Notes: generated by a model not told the origin, from the sequence alone. A stretch of DNA of 64,000 nt from Flavobacteriales bacterium UBA7519 (GCA_002476905.1 DLND01000084.1:1-64000); one strand, 5' to 3'; positions 43,281 to 50,984 are shown, numbered from the stretch's first letter. Program-made: numbers and translations.

Positions 43281-43517
43281 ATGAAAAAGTCATTATTTGT
43301 AGCTGCTATCGCTGCTATCGCTCTTGTAGCTTGTAAAAAAACTGATAACGTAGAAGCTGCTGCTGTTGATTCAGTAGACGCTGCTGCTGATTCTGCAGTA
43401 ACTGCTATCGATTCTACTGCAACTGCAACTGTTGATTCAGTTAAAGCTACTGCTGACTCTGCTAAAGCTGAAGTAAAAGCTGACGAGAAAGCTGCTAAAG
43501 AAGAAATCAAAAAATAA
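43281..43517 (+). CDS. Small Ala/Asp/Val-rich lipoprotein A
   Basis: A 78-residue protein. The signal MKKSLFVAAIAAIALVACKK places the lipid Cys at residue 18. The mature part is low in complexity: repeats of VDS, AADSA and DSTAT, then a Lys/Glu helix (AKAEVKADEKAAKEEIKK). It is probably an extended, surface or periplasmic lipoprotein. A paralogue lies at 45399 with an almost identical first 75 bases. The dyad at 43146 lies upstream, and a 30-base palindromic terminator follows. Function unknown. Confidence 0.85.
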   Translation: MKKSLFVAAIAAIALVACKKTDNVEAAAVDSVDAAADSAVTAIDSTATATVDSVKATADSAKAEVKADEKAAKEEIKK

Positions 43518-43540
43518 TTAGATTCTAAATCTAGTTTTAA

Positions 43541-43570
43541 AACAAAACCCGCTAATTAGCGGGTTTTGTT
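43541..43570. terminator. Perfect palindromic terminator
   Basis: A perfect 30-base palindrome centred on GCTAATTAGC with outer arms AACAAAACCC and its complement. It overlaps the last codons of the minus-strand gene at 43552 and serves both convergent genes. Confidence 0.85.
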
Positions 43571-44148
43571 GTTTTTATAGTGTCATAATCCTTTTTGTAG
43601 AAATTGGTAAAGTAAAACTTAAACTCTTTCTGGAATTTGACTGGCGATGCTTTTAGTGTAAACTGCGCTTTTCTGTTGACTGTTGTGAGATAAGTTCTTT
43701 TGTTGTCATAGTATTCTACATCAAAGTTTGCAAAATCCAACGTGTCTTTTTCTTTTACAGTTTTGGAAGTTGTTAGTTTGCTCACTTTGGCGAATTTCAC
43801 TTTCAGACTATCCATTTCTTTTAACAAAGGTGTCAAGTTACTGGAATCTTTTGATAAAAAATGAGCCTGCATTTGTGTGTAAATCACGGAATCTATTTCT
43901 GTGTCCTTATTTCCAGAAGTGTAAAGCGCAGATAAGTCTAACAAATCCTGAACTTTTTGAGTTGTAATCAAATTGATTGCTTGTAAACTATCCAGTTTTG
44001 TCTTAGAATAAGTCCCATTATTATTGGCATTTCTGATAACTTCTATAGAATTTTCGTCGCCTTCATATTTTTTATTGCAGGAGATTACTGTAGCGGTTAT
44101 TATAGTTAAGCCCAATATCCAATAATATATTTTATTTTGTTTTTTCAT
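43552..44148 (-). CDS. Lipoprotein of unknown function
   Basis: A 198-residue protein with an SPII signal (TIITATVISCNKKYEG, lipid Cys near residue 24). The mature part is mostly helical at first (LDSLQAINLITTQKVQDLLDLSA), then strand-rich (FDVEYYDNKRTYLTTVNRKAQF). I do not recognise a family. Its start lies within the end of the upstream regulator-like gene (17-base overlap), so the two are translationally coupled and probably work together at the membrane. Confidence 0.72.
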   Translation of the reverse strand: MKKQNKIYYWILGLTIITATVISCNKKYEGDENSIEVIRNANNNGTYSKTKLDSLQAINLITTQKVQDLLDLSALYTSGNKDTEIDSVIYTQMQAHFLSKDSSNLTPLLKEMDSLKVKFAKVSKLTTSKTVKEKDTLDFANFDVEYYDNKRTYLTTVNRKAQFTLKASPVKFQKEFKFYFTNFYKKDYDTIKTTKPAN

Positions 44149-45229
44149 CGTCAGTAATTTTGAATTTAATCATTACAATTTTTCCGTTTTTCATTTGAGA
44201 ATCAATCACTTCAAGATTTTCCAAACTCGTAGTAGGAAGCGTAACCAGCGATATATATTTCTGCTTGTCCATTGTTTCTATTCCATAAATATCACTATCG
44301 ACTACCTGATAAATCAATGCGTTATCACTAATTAGTCTATTCAGTTGCTGCGTTTTTTTCTTGAAATCCTTTATCGATTTTGAGTAGTAATATAACTGAA
44401 CAGCATATTCATTGGGTTTCAATTCAATATTCTCCTCTCTGTCAGCTGGTGCATTTGTTAAGTCTCTAACAATCGTTTCTGGTTTATAAAATGGAGATGA
44501 AATTTCCATTTTCAAGCTTTTACTTTTTGTTTCATAAACAAACTTTGAATTCGGTTTTACCTTAAAAAGAATAGGAGATTCATTTTCTCTGATGATTTTA
44601 ACATCTAGTTCGCCTTTTATGGATGAGTTCCTGTCCGCATCCGTAAAAGCATAAGTATATTTTTTATAGAACAAATTATCATAAAATACTAATATCAAGA
44701 CAATTGCGAATAGGAAAGCCGAAATTCCCAACCATAGATATCTTTTTAAGAAATTTTGTTTTTGACTTTTGAAATTGATATTTTTATTAATCTCATCAAA
44801 AGCTTGATTGTCAATAGAAACTGGAGGTTTTTCCGTACTTGGATTTTGAATTGGTTCTACTGTAACTTTTTCGATATGTTCTTCTATTGCAGGTTCGGAA
44901 ACTTCGACTGCGGTTGTTTCTTCCCCAGTTGCTGCGATCGGATTTTTCTTTTTAAAATCAGACCACGAATTAAATCCGGAATAAACGGCTAAGATATTTA
45001 GCATATCAATTCTAGGGATTTTTTCCTTAGAATTATTCTTGAAGTATGTGTAAAAAGTCTTCTCGCTGATATTCCCTTTAGCTTTTTGTCTCAAATCTTC
45101 TTGGAAATAAATAATATCTATTCCTTTCCATTTGGAAATCTCATCAAAAGCTGGGGAATGTGTCTCAAGATATTGGTCCTGAACAGCCTTTTTTAAGGAT
45201 TGAAAATGTATATATTCGGTATCGCTCAA
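44132..45229 (-). CDS. Membrane protein with cytoplasmic HTH-like domain
   Basis: A 365-residue protein that must start at a TTG (45227-45229): the frame has a stop just upstream and no other start before residue 75. The first 95 residues contain NISEKTFYTYFKN and IPRIDMLNILAVYSGFNSWS, a pattern I associate with an HTH-like domain in Bacteroidota (a ...TfYrYFk...pr.d.Ld.la.y.Gy.sw.dF line). A Pro/Glu/Thr-rich linker (about 95-150), one membrane helix (about 165-186) and an extracytoplasmic domain of 175 residues follow. It could be a one-component membrane-bound regulator. It is divergent from lipoprotein B and coupled to the lipoprotein at 43552. Confidence 0.7.
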   Translation of the reverse strand: MSDTEYIHFQSLKKAVQDQYLETHSPAFDEISKWKGIDIIYFQEDLRQKAKGNISEKTFYTYFKNNSKEKIPRIDMLNILAVYSGFNSWSDFKKKNPIAATGEETTAVEVSEPAIEEHIEKVTVEPIQNPSTEKPPVSIDNQAFDEINKNINFKSQKQNFLKRYLWLGISAFLFAIVLILVFYDNLFYKKYTYAFTDADRNSSIKGELDVKIIRENESPILFKVKPNSKFVYETKSKSLKMEISSPFYKPETIVRDLTNAPADREENIELKPNEYAVQLYYYSKSIKDFKKKTQQLNRLISDNALIYQVVDSDIYGIETMDKQKYISLVTLPTTSLENLEVIDSQMKNGKIVMIKFKITDDEKTK

Positions 45230-45272
45230 AATTCTATATTATACTTAATTTGCTGATTTACAGTGATTGTTA

Positions 45273-45304
45273 TTTGTAAATCGTGTTTTACAAATATATT
45301 ACAA
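45273..45304. promoter_or_regulatory. Inverted-repeat operator, copy 2
   Basis: A perfect eight-base dyad TTTGTAAA-tcgtgt-TTTACAAA (45273-45294), then ATATTACAA (45296-45304). It lies in the divergent gap between the HTH-like membrane protein gene and lipoprotein B, 42 bases before the TAATTTTG -7 box (45337-45344). Copy 1 before lipoprotein A has the same layout. Confidence 0.6.
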
Positions 45305-45398
45305 TTAATTTTCAAAACAAAAATATTTTATCGATATAATTTTGCCCTGTTCAAAAATAATGGACAGTCTATTAACTAACAATTTAAATTTAATTATT

Positions 45399-45629
45399 AT
45401 GAAAAAGTCATTATTCGTAGCTGCTATCGCTGCTGTTGCTCTTGTAGCTTGTAAAAAAACTGAAAACGTAGAAACTGCTTCTGCTGATTCTGCTGTAGTT
45501 GATTCTTCTGCTTCAGCTCTTGATTCTGCTGCTGCTCACGTTGATTCTGCTGCTGTAAAAGTTGATTCTGCTGCTGCTAAAGTAGAAGGTGCTGCTGCTA
45601 AAGTTGATTCAGCTGCTGCTAAAAAATAA
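45399..45629 (+). CDS. Small Ala/Asp/Val-rich lipoprotein B
   Basis: A 76-residue paralogue of lipoprotein A. The ATG at 45399 is chosen because MKKSLFVAAIAAVALVACKK is the shared SPII signal; a longer frame start at 45342 overlaps the -7 box. The mature part is a near-heptad repeat: VDSAAAH, VDSAAVK, VDSAAAK, VEGAAAK, VDSAAAK. This could form an extended helix or coiled coil. It is followed by a UUCG-loop terminator. Function unknown. Confidence 0.85.
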   Translation: MKKSLFVAAIAAVALVACKKTENVETASADSAVVDSSASALDSAAAHVDSAAVKVDSAAAKVEGAAAKVDSAAAKK

Positions 45630-45652
45630 TCTTAACCACGTTAAGAATTTTG

Positions 45653-45676
45653 AACCACTTTCTTCGGAAAGTGGTT
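45653..45676. terminator. UUCG-tetraloop terminator
   Basis: Stem AACCACTTTC / GAAAGTGGTT closed by a TTCG loop and followed by T7, between lipoprotein B and the convergent methyltransferase gene. Confidence 0.88.
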
Positions 45677-45679
45677 TTT

Positions 45680-46450
45680 TTATTTCTCCAATTTTTGTCT
45701 CAAGATTTCATAACAAGTAATAGCAGCAGCATTGCTCAGATTTAAGGAATCTATACTTCCGGACATTGGAATCAAAACATTTTCTCCTTTATTTTTCCAA
45801 AAGTCACTCAATCCGGAATGTTCTGTTCCGAACAAAACAGCAGATTTGGCAGTCAGATCTTTCTGCTGAATATGTTGTGCGTCATCACTCATAAAGGTGG
45901 TGAAAATGTTGTATCCATTGATTTTAAGAAATTCTAAGGTTTCTTCGTTAGAAGCTTGGAAAATATTCATCCCGAAAAGACAGCCAACACTGGAACGAAT
46001 GACATTTGGATTATAGAAATCCGTTCTTGGGTCGGTTACAATCAATGCATTGATGCCGAAAGCTTCACAACTTCTCAATATTGCACCAAGATTTCCTGGT
46101 TTTTCTACACTTTCTAAAATAATGACAGCAGAATTCTGTTTCGGTTTAAACTCGTCCAGATTTCTTTGTTCCAGTTTATAAATTCCGATAATTCCTTCTG
46201 TAGTGCCACGATAGGCTATTTTCTCGTATAATTTCTCAGTCACAAAATGGATTTTCGAGTCTGGTAAGGACCCTTTGAAAATAGTTTCGCAGATAAAAAA
46301 TTCTTCTGGCTGATTGCCAAAATGCAGTGCACGTTCATTTTCCTGCTGCCCTTCTACTAAGAAAACTCCGGCTTTTTTCCTATCTTGATTTTTAGACAGA
46401 AGTCTTGTTAGTCTTTTGATTTTTTCGTTTTGAAGGCTTTCTATGAGCAT
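45680..46450 (-). CDS. TrmH/SpoU-family RNA 2'-O-methyltransferase
   Basis: A 256-residue SPOUT enzyme. The N-terminal substrate-binding part (KRLTRLLSKNQDRKKAGVFLVEGQ) is followed by the knot motifs: ESVEKPGNLGAILRSCEAFG (motif 1), VLFGTEHSGLS (motif 2) and IPMSGSIDSLNLSNAAAI (motif 3). It methylates ribose in rRNA or tRNA; the RlmB/TsnR group is closest in length. A TATCTTTG -7 box (46464-46471, minus) precedes it. Confidence 0.9.
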   Translation of the reverse strand: MLIESLQNEKIKRLTRLLSKNQDRKKAGVFLVEGQQENERALHFGNQPEEFFICETIFKGSLPDSKIHFVTEKLYEKIAYRGTTEGIIGIYKLEQRNLDEFKPKQNSAVIILESVEKPGNLGAILRSCEAFGINALIVTDPRTDFYNPNVIRSSVGCLFGMNIFQASNEETLEFLKINGYNIFTTFMSDDAQHIQQKDLTAKSAVLFGTEHSGLSDFWKNKGENVLIPMSGSIDSLNLSNAAAITCYEILRQKLEK

Positions 46451-46542
46451 TTTAAGATTTTTGCAAAGATAATAAATTGTAAAAGTTTAACTTCCATCTT
46501 CTGACATCTGTCTTCCATCAAAAAAATATATATCTTTGTTTT

Positions 46543-47271
46543 ATGATTTTACGAGGAGAAAATTTAATCAAGGAATACGGACCAAAAAAAGTGGTGAAGG
46601 GCGTATCGTTGGAGGTTCAGCAAGGTGAAATTGTTGGGCTTTTGGGACCAAACGGAGCAGGAAAAACAACGTCTTTTTATATGATTGTTGGATTGGTGAA
46701 GCCGACTTTGGGAAATGTTTTCTTGGATAAGCAAAATATTACTCAGGATGCAATGTACAAACGTGCACAGAAAGGTATCGGTTATTTGGCGCAAGAAGCT
46801 TCGGTTTTCAGGAAGTTGTCTGTAGAGGATAACATCTTGGGCGTTTTGCAACTGACGAAACTTTCTAAAAAAGAACAGCAGAAGAAATGTGATGAATTGA
46901 TTGAAGAATTCCATCTAGAACACGTTCGTAAAAATCGTGGTGATTTGCTTTCCGGAGGTGAAAGACGTAGAACTGAAATCGCGCGTTGTTTGGCAACAAG
47001 TCCTAATTTTATTCTTTTGGATGAGCCTTTTGCAGGAGTTGACCCGATTGCGGTAGAAGATATCCAAAAAATCGTACGGTCTTTGGTGGAGAAAAATATT
47101 GGAATTCTGATCACTGACCACAACGTACAACAAACCTTGGCAATTACCAACAAAACTTATATTATGTTCGAAGGAAAAATCCTGAAAGAAGGTCTTCCGG
47201 AAGATTTGGCAAACGACCCAGATGTAAGGAAAGCGTATCTTGGGGAGAATTTCCGTTTTGAGAAAATTTAG
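46543..47271 (+). CDS. lptB: LPS export ABC transporter ATPase LptB
   Basis: A 242-residue ABC ATPase of the lipopolysaccharide extraction complex LptB2FG. Walker A is [15 protein letters not shown], the Q-loop [11 protein letters not shown], the signature [17 protein letters not shown], Walker [16 protein letters not shown] and the H-loop [10 protein letters not shown]; the last two are characteristic of LptB. The TATCTTTG -7 box (46531-46538) ends only four bases before the ATG, so the mRNA may be leaderless; no internal ATG precedes Walker A. A terminator follows at 47313. Confidence 0.94.
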   Translation: MILRGENLIKEYGPKKVVKGVSLEVQQGEIVGLLGPNGAGKTTSFYMIVGLVKPTLGNVFLDKQNITQDAMYKRAQKGIGYLAQEASVFRKLSVEDNILGVLQLTKLSKKEQQKKCDELIEEFHLEHVRKNRGDLLSGGERRRTEIARCLATSPNFILLDEPFAGVDPIAVEDIQKIVRSLVEKNIGILITDHNVQQTLAITNKTYIMFEGKILKEGLPEDLANDPDVRKAYLGENFRFEKI

Positions 47272-47312
47272 ATATTTATCACAAAGTTGCAAGTTTTTTA
47301 ATATTGAAATAT

Positions 47313-47343
47313 AAAAGTCGTAAAGGAAAACTTTGCGACTTTT
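47313..47343. terminator. Bidirectional terminator between lptB and the ABC exporter
   Basis: Stem AAAAGTCGTAAAG / CTTTGCGACTTTT (one G-T wobble), loop GAAAA, T-run, between convergent genes. Confidence 0.85.
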
Positions 47344-47380
47344 TTATGAATTTAATTTTTTTTAATTCTGTTCAGAAGAA

Positions 47381-49189
47381 TTACTCATCTTTATAAGTTT
47401 TCACCAATCTATCAAGATTCAGACTTCTAGCAGACGCATCGAAGATTTCGCGGTAAGTTCCGTCTTTTTCATACAATTCTTCGTGTGTTCCGTTTTCCAC
47501 AACTTCGCCTTTTTTCATCACATAAATCATATCCGAATCCAAAATCTGCGACAACGAATGCGAAATAATAATCACAGTTCGGTCTTTTTTTATCGCATCC
47601 AGAGAGTTTTTGATTTGTTCCGTTGCAATCGCATCTAGGCTTGCAGTTGGTTCGTCCAAGAAAATAATTGGCGGATTTTTCAAAAATAATCTTGCAATCG
47701 CAATTCTCTGTTGCTGACCACCGGAAAGTTGTGTGGCGTCGTGATTATAACCATCTGGCAAATCCAAAATCTGCTCGTGAAGATAAGCTTTTGTCGCTGC
47801 TTCTTTAATTTGGTCAAGAGTTGCTTCCAGATTTCCGTATCGGATATTATCTTCAATACTTCCTTTGAAAATGTGATTTTTCTGAAGTACCAAACCAAGG
47901 TCATCCCGTAGATAATCATTATCAAAATCATTCAGATTGTAGCCATCCAAAAGTATTTCTCCAGAATCTGGTTCATAAAATTTACAAAGCAAATTGATAA
48001 TCGTTGATTTTCCAGCGCCACTTAATCCAACTAAAGCTGTGGTTTTCCCATTTTTGATTTTAAGAGAAACGTTTTTGAGAGCTTTCATTCCGTTTGGATA
48101 AGTGAAATCTACATTTTTGATCTCAAAACTGCCTTGAATTGGAATGTTATTGATGGTTCCATTCGGTTCGGTTTCATCATCGTCATTCAAGATTTCAAAA
48201 TAACCTTCGGCATAAATAAACGCATCATTCATATCATCATAAATCCTATGAAGCTGACGAATCGGCGCGGAAACGTTGTTAAACAACATAATATGAAGCA
48301 TAATTGCACCAATCGTCATCTGCTGGTCAAGAACCAAATAAACCGTCAAAAGGATAATCAAAACAACACCAAATTGTTCGATAAAAGTTTTCAGACCATC
48401 GAAAATAAAGCTGGTTCTTCTCGTGTATAATTGACTTTCCATCAATTGCATCTGGAGATTGTACTGTTTTTTGCCTTCAAATTTTTCCCGCACAAAACTC
48501 TTGATAACCATTATAGAATTGATAAGATTCAAAAGTCCGGATGTTTTTTGTTCCCGTTGATTTCTCAGGGTTCGTCTTACATTTCCTAATTTTTTAGCTT
48601 GTCGAGAAGTTACATAGAAGTAAATAGGAATCACCAATGTCGAAACCAATCCAACATACAGATTCTGCATATACATTACAATCAAAGCAATAATTGCAGT
48701 TGAAAATAATGGCAAAATATCAATGAAAAAGTTTTGGACAAGCTTGGTTAAGCTTTCGATTCCTCTGTCGATGCGGATTTGAAGTTTTCCGGATTCGTGT
48801 CGGTCGTCGTTATAATAAGCAATTCTGTAAGTCAGGATTTTATCAATCGCTGCTTGTGCGAGTTCTGAACTGACATTAATTCTAATTTTTTCTCCATAAA
48901 ATTTCTGCCCAAACTGAATAAAAATATTAGCCAATTCTTTTCCCAAAAGTATAATCGAAATCAGAATCAAAACGTGGATTCCTTCGGACATTGGATGAGG
49001 AAGCTGTGTCAATTTCGTGACTTCATCAACTGTGTATTTTAAAACAATCGGATTGACCTGCGCAAACAAAGCACCAATAAAAGTCAACGCCAAAGTCCCG
49101 AAAACCATCCATTTGTAAGGTTTTATGAAACTTTTAAGCTGATTGAAAATATGGATGAGATTGGTTGTTTTCTGAAAAGGTTTTTTCAT
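47381..49189 (-). CDS. ABC exporter, fused permease and ATPase
   Basis: A 602-residue half-transporter. The ABC transmembrane domain with six helices covers residues 20-320, followed by the ATPase: Walker A ALVGLSGAGKSTIINLL, Q-loop LVLQKNHIFKGS, signature LSGGQQQRIAIARLF and Walker B PIIFLDEPTASLDAIA. It belongs to the MsbA/MdlB-like group; a lipid or drug exporter is likely. It is convergent with lptB. Whether it is the essential lipid A flippase MsbA cannot be decided, as another half-transporter lies at 18963. Confidence 0.9.
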   Translation of the reverse strand: MKKPFQKTTNLIHIFNQLKSFIKPYKWMVFGTLALTFIGALFAQVNPIVLKYTVDEVTKLTQLPHPMSEGIHVLILISIILLGKELANIFIQFGQKFYGEKIRINVSSELAQAAIDKILTYRIAYYNDDRHESGKLQIRIDRGIESLTKLVQNFFIDILPLFSTAIIALIVMYMQNLYVGLVSTLVIPIYFYVTSRQAKKLGNVRRTLRNQREQKTSGLLNLINSIMVIKSFVREKFEGKKQYNLQMQLMESQLYTRRTSFIFDGLKTFIEQFGVVLIILLTVYLVLDQQMTIGAIMLHIMLFNNVSAPIRQLHRIYDDMNDAFIYAEGYFEILNDDDETEPNGTINNIPIQGSFEIKNVDFTYPNGMKALKNVSLKIKNGKTTALVGLSGAGKSTIINLLCKFYEPDSGEILLDGYNLNDFDNDYLRDDLGLVLQKNHIFKGSIEDNIRYGNLEATLDQIKEAATKAYLHEQILDLPDGYNHDATQLSGGQQQRIAIARLFLKNPPIIFLDEPTASLDAIATEQIKNSLDAIKKDRTVIIISHSLSQILDSDMIYVMKKGEVVENGTHEELYEKDGTYREIFDASARSLNLDRLVKTYKDE

Positions 49190-49212
49190 AACAGCAAGTT
49201 AAGAATTAATTT

Positions 49213-49318
49213 AAAACCACATAGACACATAGGAAATGCTTAACAGAATTAAGTTTAAATAGCTATTTGAAGTTTTAGAAAAAATTCATTTTAAATTCTA
49301 TTGTGGCTATGTGGTTCA
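49213..49318. repeat. MITE-like element with ACCACATAG ends
   Basis: About 105 bases bounded by imperfect inverted repeats: AACCACATAGACACATAG (49215-49232) and, inverted, CTATTGTGGCTATGTGGTT (49298-49316). The inside is A/T-rich and non-coding. The end motif is related to the AACCACAAAAGTCACAAAAG single copies at 49937 and 63607 and to the copy at 5552. Confidence 0.5.
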
Positions 49319-49356
49319 AAAATAAAAAGGTTAATTTTATCCAATAATATTTCAGA

Positions 49357-49929
49357 ATGAAAATATATACAAAAACCGGTGACAAAGGCGAAACCGGACT
49401 TTACGGCGGAAGCAGAATCTCCAAAGCGAGCGCAAGAGTAGAATCTTATGGAAACATCGATGAATTGAATGCTTGTATTGGTGTTGCCAAATCCCATATA
49501 GAGGATGAAAATGTTATTAATCAGCTCAAAAAAATTCAGTTTGATTTGTTTACGGTTGGTTCTGAAGCTTCGACGCCGATTGATAAATTGTTTTTGGCTA
49601 ATGGAAAATCCAGACTTCCACTAGTGATTTCTGATAAAGAAATCGAGGAATTGGAAACCTGGATGGATGAGATGGAAACGAAAGTAGAACCTTTGCAATA
49701 TTTCATTTTACCTGGAGGTGGAAAAGCAGCGACTTTTCTTCACGTGGCGAGAACGGTTTGCAGACGCGCGGAACGTAGTTTAGTTTTCCTGAATCAATCC
49801 GAAGAAGTGCGACCAGAAATGATAAAATATCTAAACCGTTTGTCAGATTATCTTTTTGTTTTGGCAAGATATGTTTCAAAACTTCATAATGAGCCTGAGG
49901 AATATTGGAATCCTAATGATAGAAAGTGA
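49357..49929 (+). CDS. Cob(I)alamin adenosyltransferase, PduO type
   Basis: A 190-residue helical-bundle enzyme that forms adenosylcobalamin from ATP and cob(I)alamin. The ATP site is KIYTKTGDKGETGLYGGSRI, with YGNIDELNACIGVAK next and the corrinoid-facing HVARTVCRRAERSLV near residue 130. YLNRLSDYLFVLARY closes the bundle. Length agrees with the family. It lies alone between two repeat elements (49213 and 49992). Confidence 0.94.
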   Translation: MKIYTKTGDKGETGLYGGSRISKASARVESYGNIDELNACIGVAKSHIEDENVINQLKKIQFDLFTVGSEASTPIDKLFLANGKSRLPLVISDKEIEELETWMDEMETKVEPLQYFILPGGGKAATFLHVARTVCRRAERSLVFLNQSEEVRPEMIKYLNRLSDYLFVLARYVSKLHNEPEEYWNPNDRK

Positions 49930-49936
49930 GTTTAAA

Positions 49937-49956
49937 AACCACAAAAGTCACAAAAG
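49937..49956 (+). repeat. AACCACAAAAGTCACAAAAG repeat, copy 1
   Basis: AACCACAAAAGTCACAAAAG, identical over 20 bases to the copy at 63607-63626 and placed the same way, eight bases after a stop codon. A degenerate form (AACCACAAGAGAAACAGAAG) is at 5552-5571, over the waaA stop. Confidence 0.6.
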
Positions 49957-49991
49957 AAAAGATTGATGTTTCAAATTATGAAATCAATAGG

Positions 49992-50107
49992 AATGGGCTT
50001 TAGCCCATTTACAAAAGAAAATAAATAGTTTGGCTTTAGCCAAAATTTCAACATTTTGGCTAAAGCCAATTTGAATTTTTGATTTTAACATCGGGCTAAA
50101 GCCCGAC
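49992..50107. repeat. REPIN-like cluster of GGCTTTAGCC palindromes
   Basis: Four palindromes: AATGGGCTTTAGCCCATT (49992-50009), TTTGGCTTTAGCCAAAAT (50030), ATTTTGGCTAAAGCCAAT (50053) and CGGGCTAAAGCCCG (50092). The two inner copies form a 17-bp inverted repeat around TTCAAC; the outer two are inverted to each other, so the cluster is a nested cruciform. Such units are common between genes in Flavobacteriia and resemble REPINs moved by RAYT transposases. No transposase gene is in the window. Confidence 0.65.
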
Positions 50108-50140
50108 GCAATTGATAACCAAAGATTGAGAAATATTTAG

Positions 50141-50269
50141 ATGAAGAAAATACTTTTAATAATATTAGGGGCAATTTTTAAAAATTCTTGTACAGTTTCA
50201 AAACCAACAAACGAAACCGAGAAAGGCTTTTTCTTTAAAATGAAGCAAAAAAAAGCGGATGAAAAATAA
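50141..50269 (+). CDS. Tiny lipoprotein overlapping thiN
   Basis: A 42-codon frame. MKKILLIILGAIFKNSCTVS looks like an SPII signal (lipid Cys at residue 17), followed by a basic, 25-residue tail rich in Lys (MKQKKADEK). Its last 11 bases overlap the start of the thiamine pyrophosphokinase gene, suggesting translational coupling. The residue before the Cys is Ser, not the usual Gly or Ala but allowed. Function unknown; a chance frame is possible. Confidence 0.5.
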   Translation: MKKILLIILGAIFKNSCTVSKPTNETEKGFFFKMKQKKADEK

Positions 50270-50894
50270 AGCACTTCTTTTCATCAACGGAGATTCTCCG
50301 AAAACAATTCCCAATTTATCAGGTTATGATTTAATAGCTTGCACAGATGGTGCATTTCATTATTTGAAACACTTGAAGTTTCCTTTAGATAAACTGGATT
50401 TTATCTCAGGAGATTTCGATTCTCATAAAATTGAAGAAGAGATTCTTCGACAAGCTCAGAATCACAGTTTTGAAATTATAGAAACACCTGACCAGAACAA
50501 AACTGATTTTCACAAAGCTCTGGAAATTATTCTCGAAAAAGGTTTTGAAAATATCGATGTTTATGGCGGAAGTGGAGGAGAACAAGACCATTTTCTTGGG
50601 AATCTGAGTGTTGCTTTTGCTTTTAAAGATAAAGTGAATCTTCGTTTTTTTGATGAATACTCTTCCTATTATTTTATTCCTAAAAATTTCTCAATTTCTG
50701 ATGTCAAAGGAAAAATGATTTCCTTGATGCCTTTTCCAATAGCCAAAAACATCGAAACCAAAGGACTAAAATGGCCTTTACATCAAGAAGATTTGATTTT
50801 GGGAGAAAGAATTGGAACGAGAAATGTTGCAGATAGTCAGGAAGTTTCAATCCAATATAAAGATGGCGATTTGCTGATTTTTGTGGGAAAATAA
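50259..50894 (+). CDS. thiN: Thiamine pyrophosphokinase
   Basis: A 211-residue enzyme that transfers pyrophosphate from ATP to thiamine. Motifs: LIACTDGAFHYL, FISGDFDSH, PDQNKTDFHKALE and GGSGGEQDHFLGNL, the metal- and substrate-binding loops in the usual order. The C-terminal thiamine-binding part contains GLKWPLHQEDLILGERIGTRN. Length is standard. No TPP riboswitch was seen upstream; the REPIN-like cluster and the 42-codon lipoprotein precede it. Confidence 0.92.
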   Translation: MKNKALLFINGDSPKTIPNLSGYDLIACTDGAFHYLKHLKFPLDKLDFISGDFDSHKIEEEILRQAQNHSFEIIETPDQNKTDFHKALEIILEKGFENIDVYGGSGGEQDHFLGNLSVAFAFKDKVNLRFFDEYSSYYFIPKNFSISDVKGKMISLMPFPIAKNIETKGLKWPLHQEDLILGERIGTRNVADSQEVSIQYKDGDLLIFVGK

Positions 50895-50984
50895 TTCAGT
50901 AATTTTTATAGAATTATTAACGCAGATATTCAGTTTATTTCATCATTTTTGCATCGTAAAACAATTAAAATTTTTTAGCCAGAA

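Noticed and set aside
43274-43510. 78-codon frame antisense to lipoprotein A
   Set aside because: Its Ala/Ser/Thr-rich product is a shadow of the GCT/TCT repeats in the real gene on the other strand.
50041-50260. TPP riboswitch before thiN
   Set aside because: I looked for the conserved CTGAGA and ACCTGA elements; the region is taken up by palindromes and the small lipoprotein frame.
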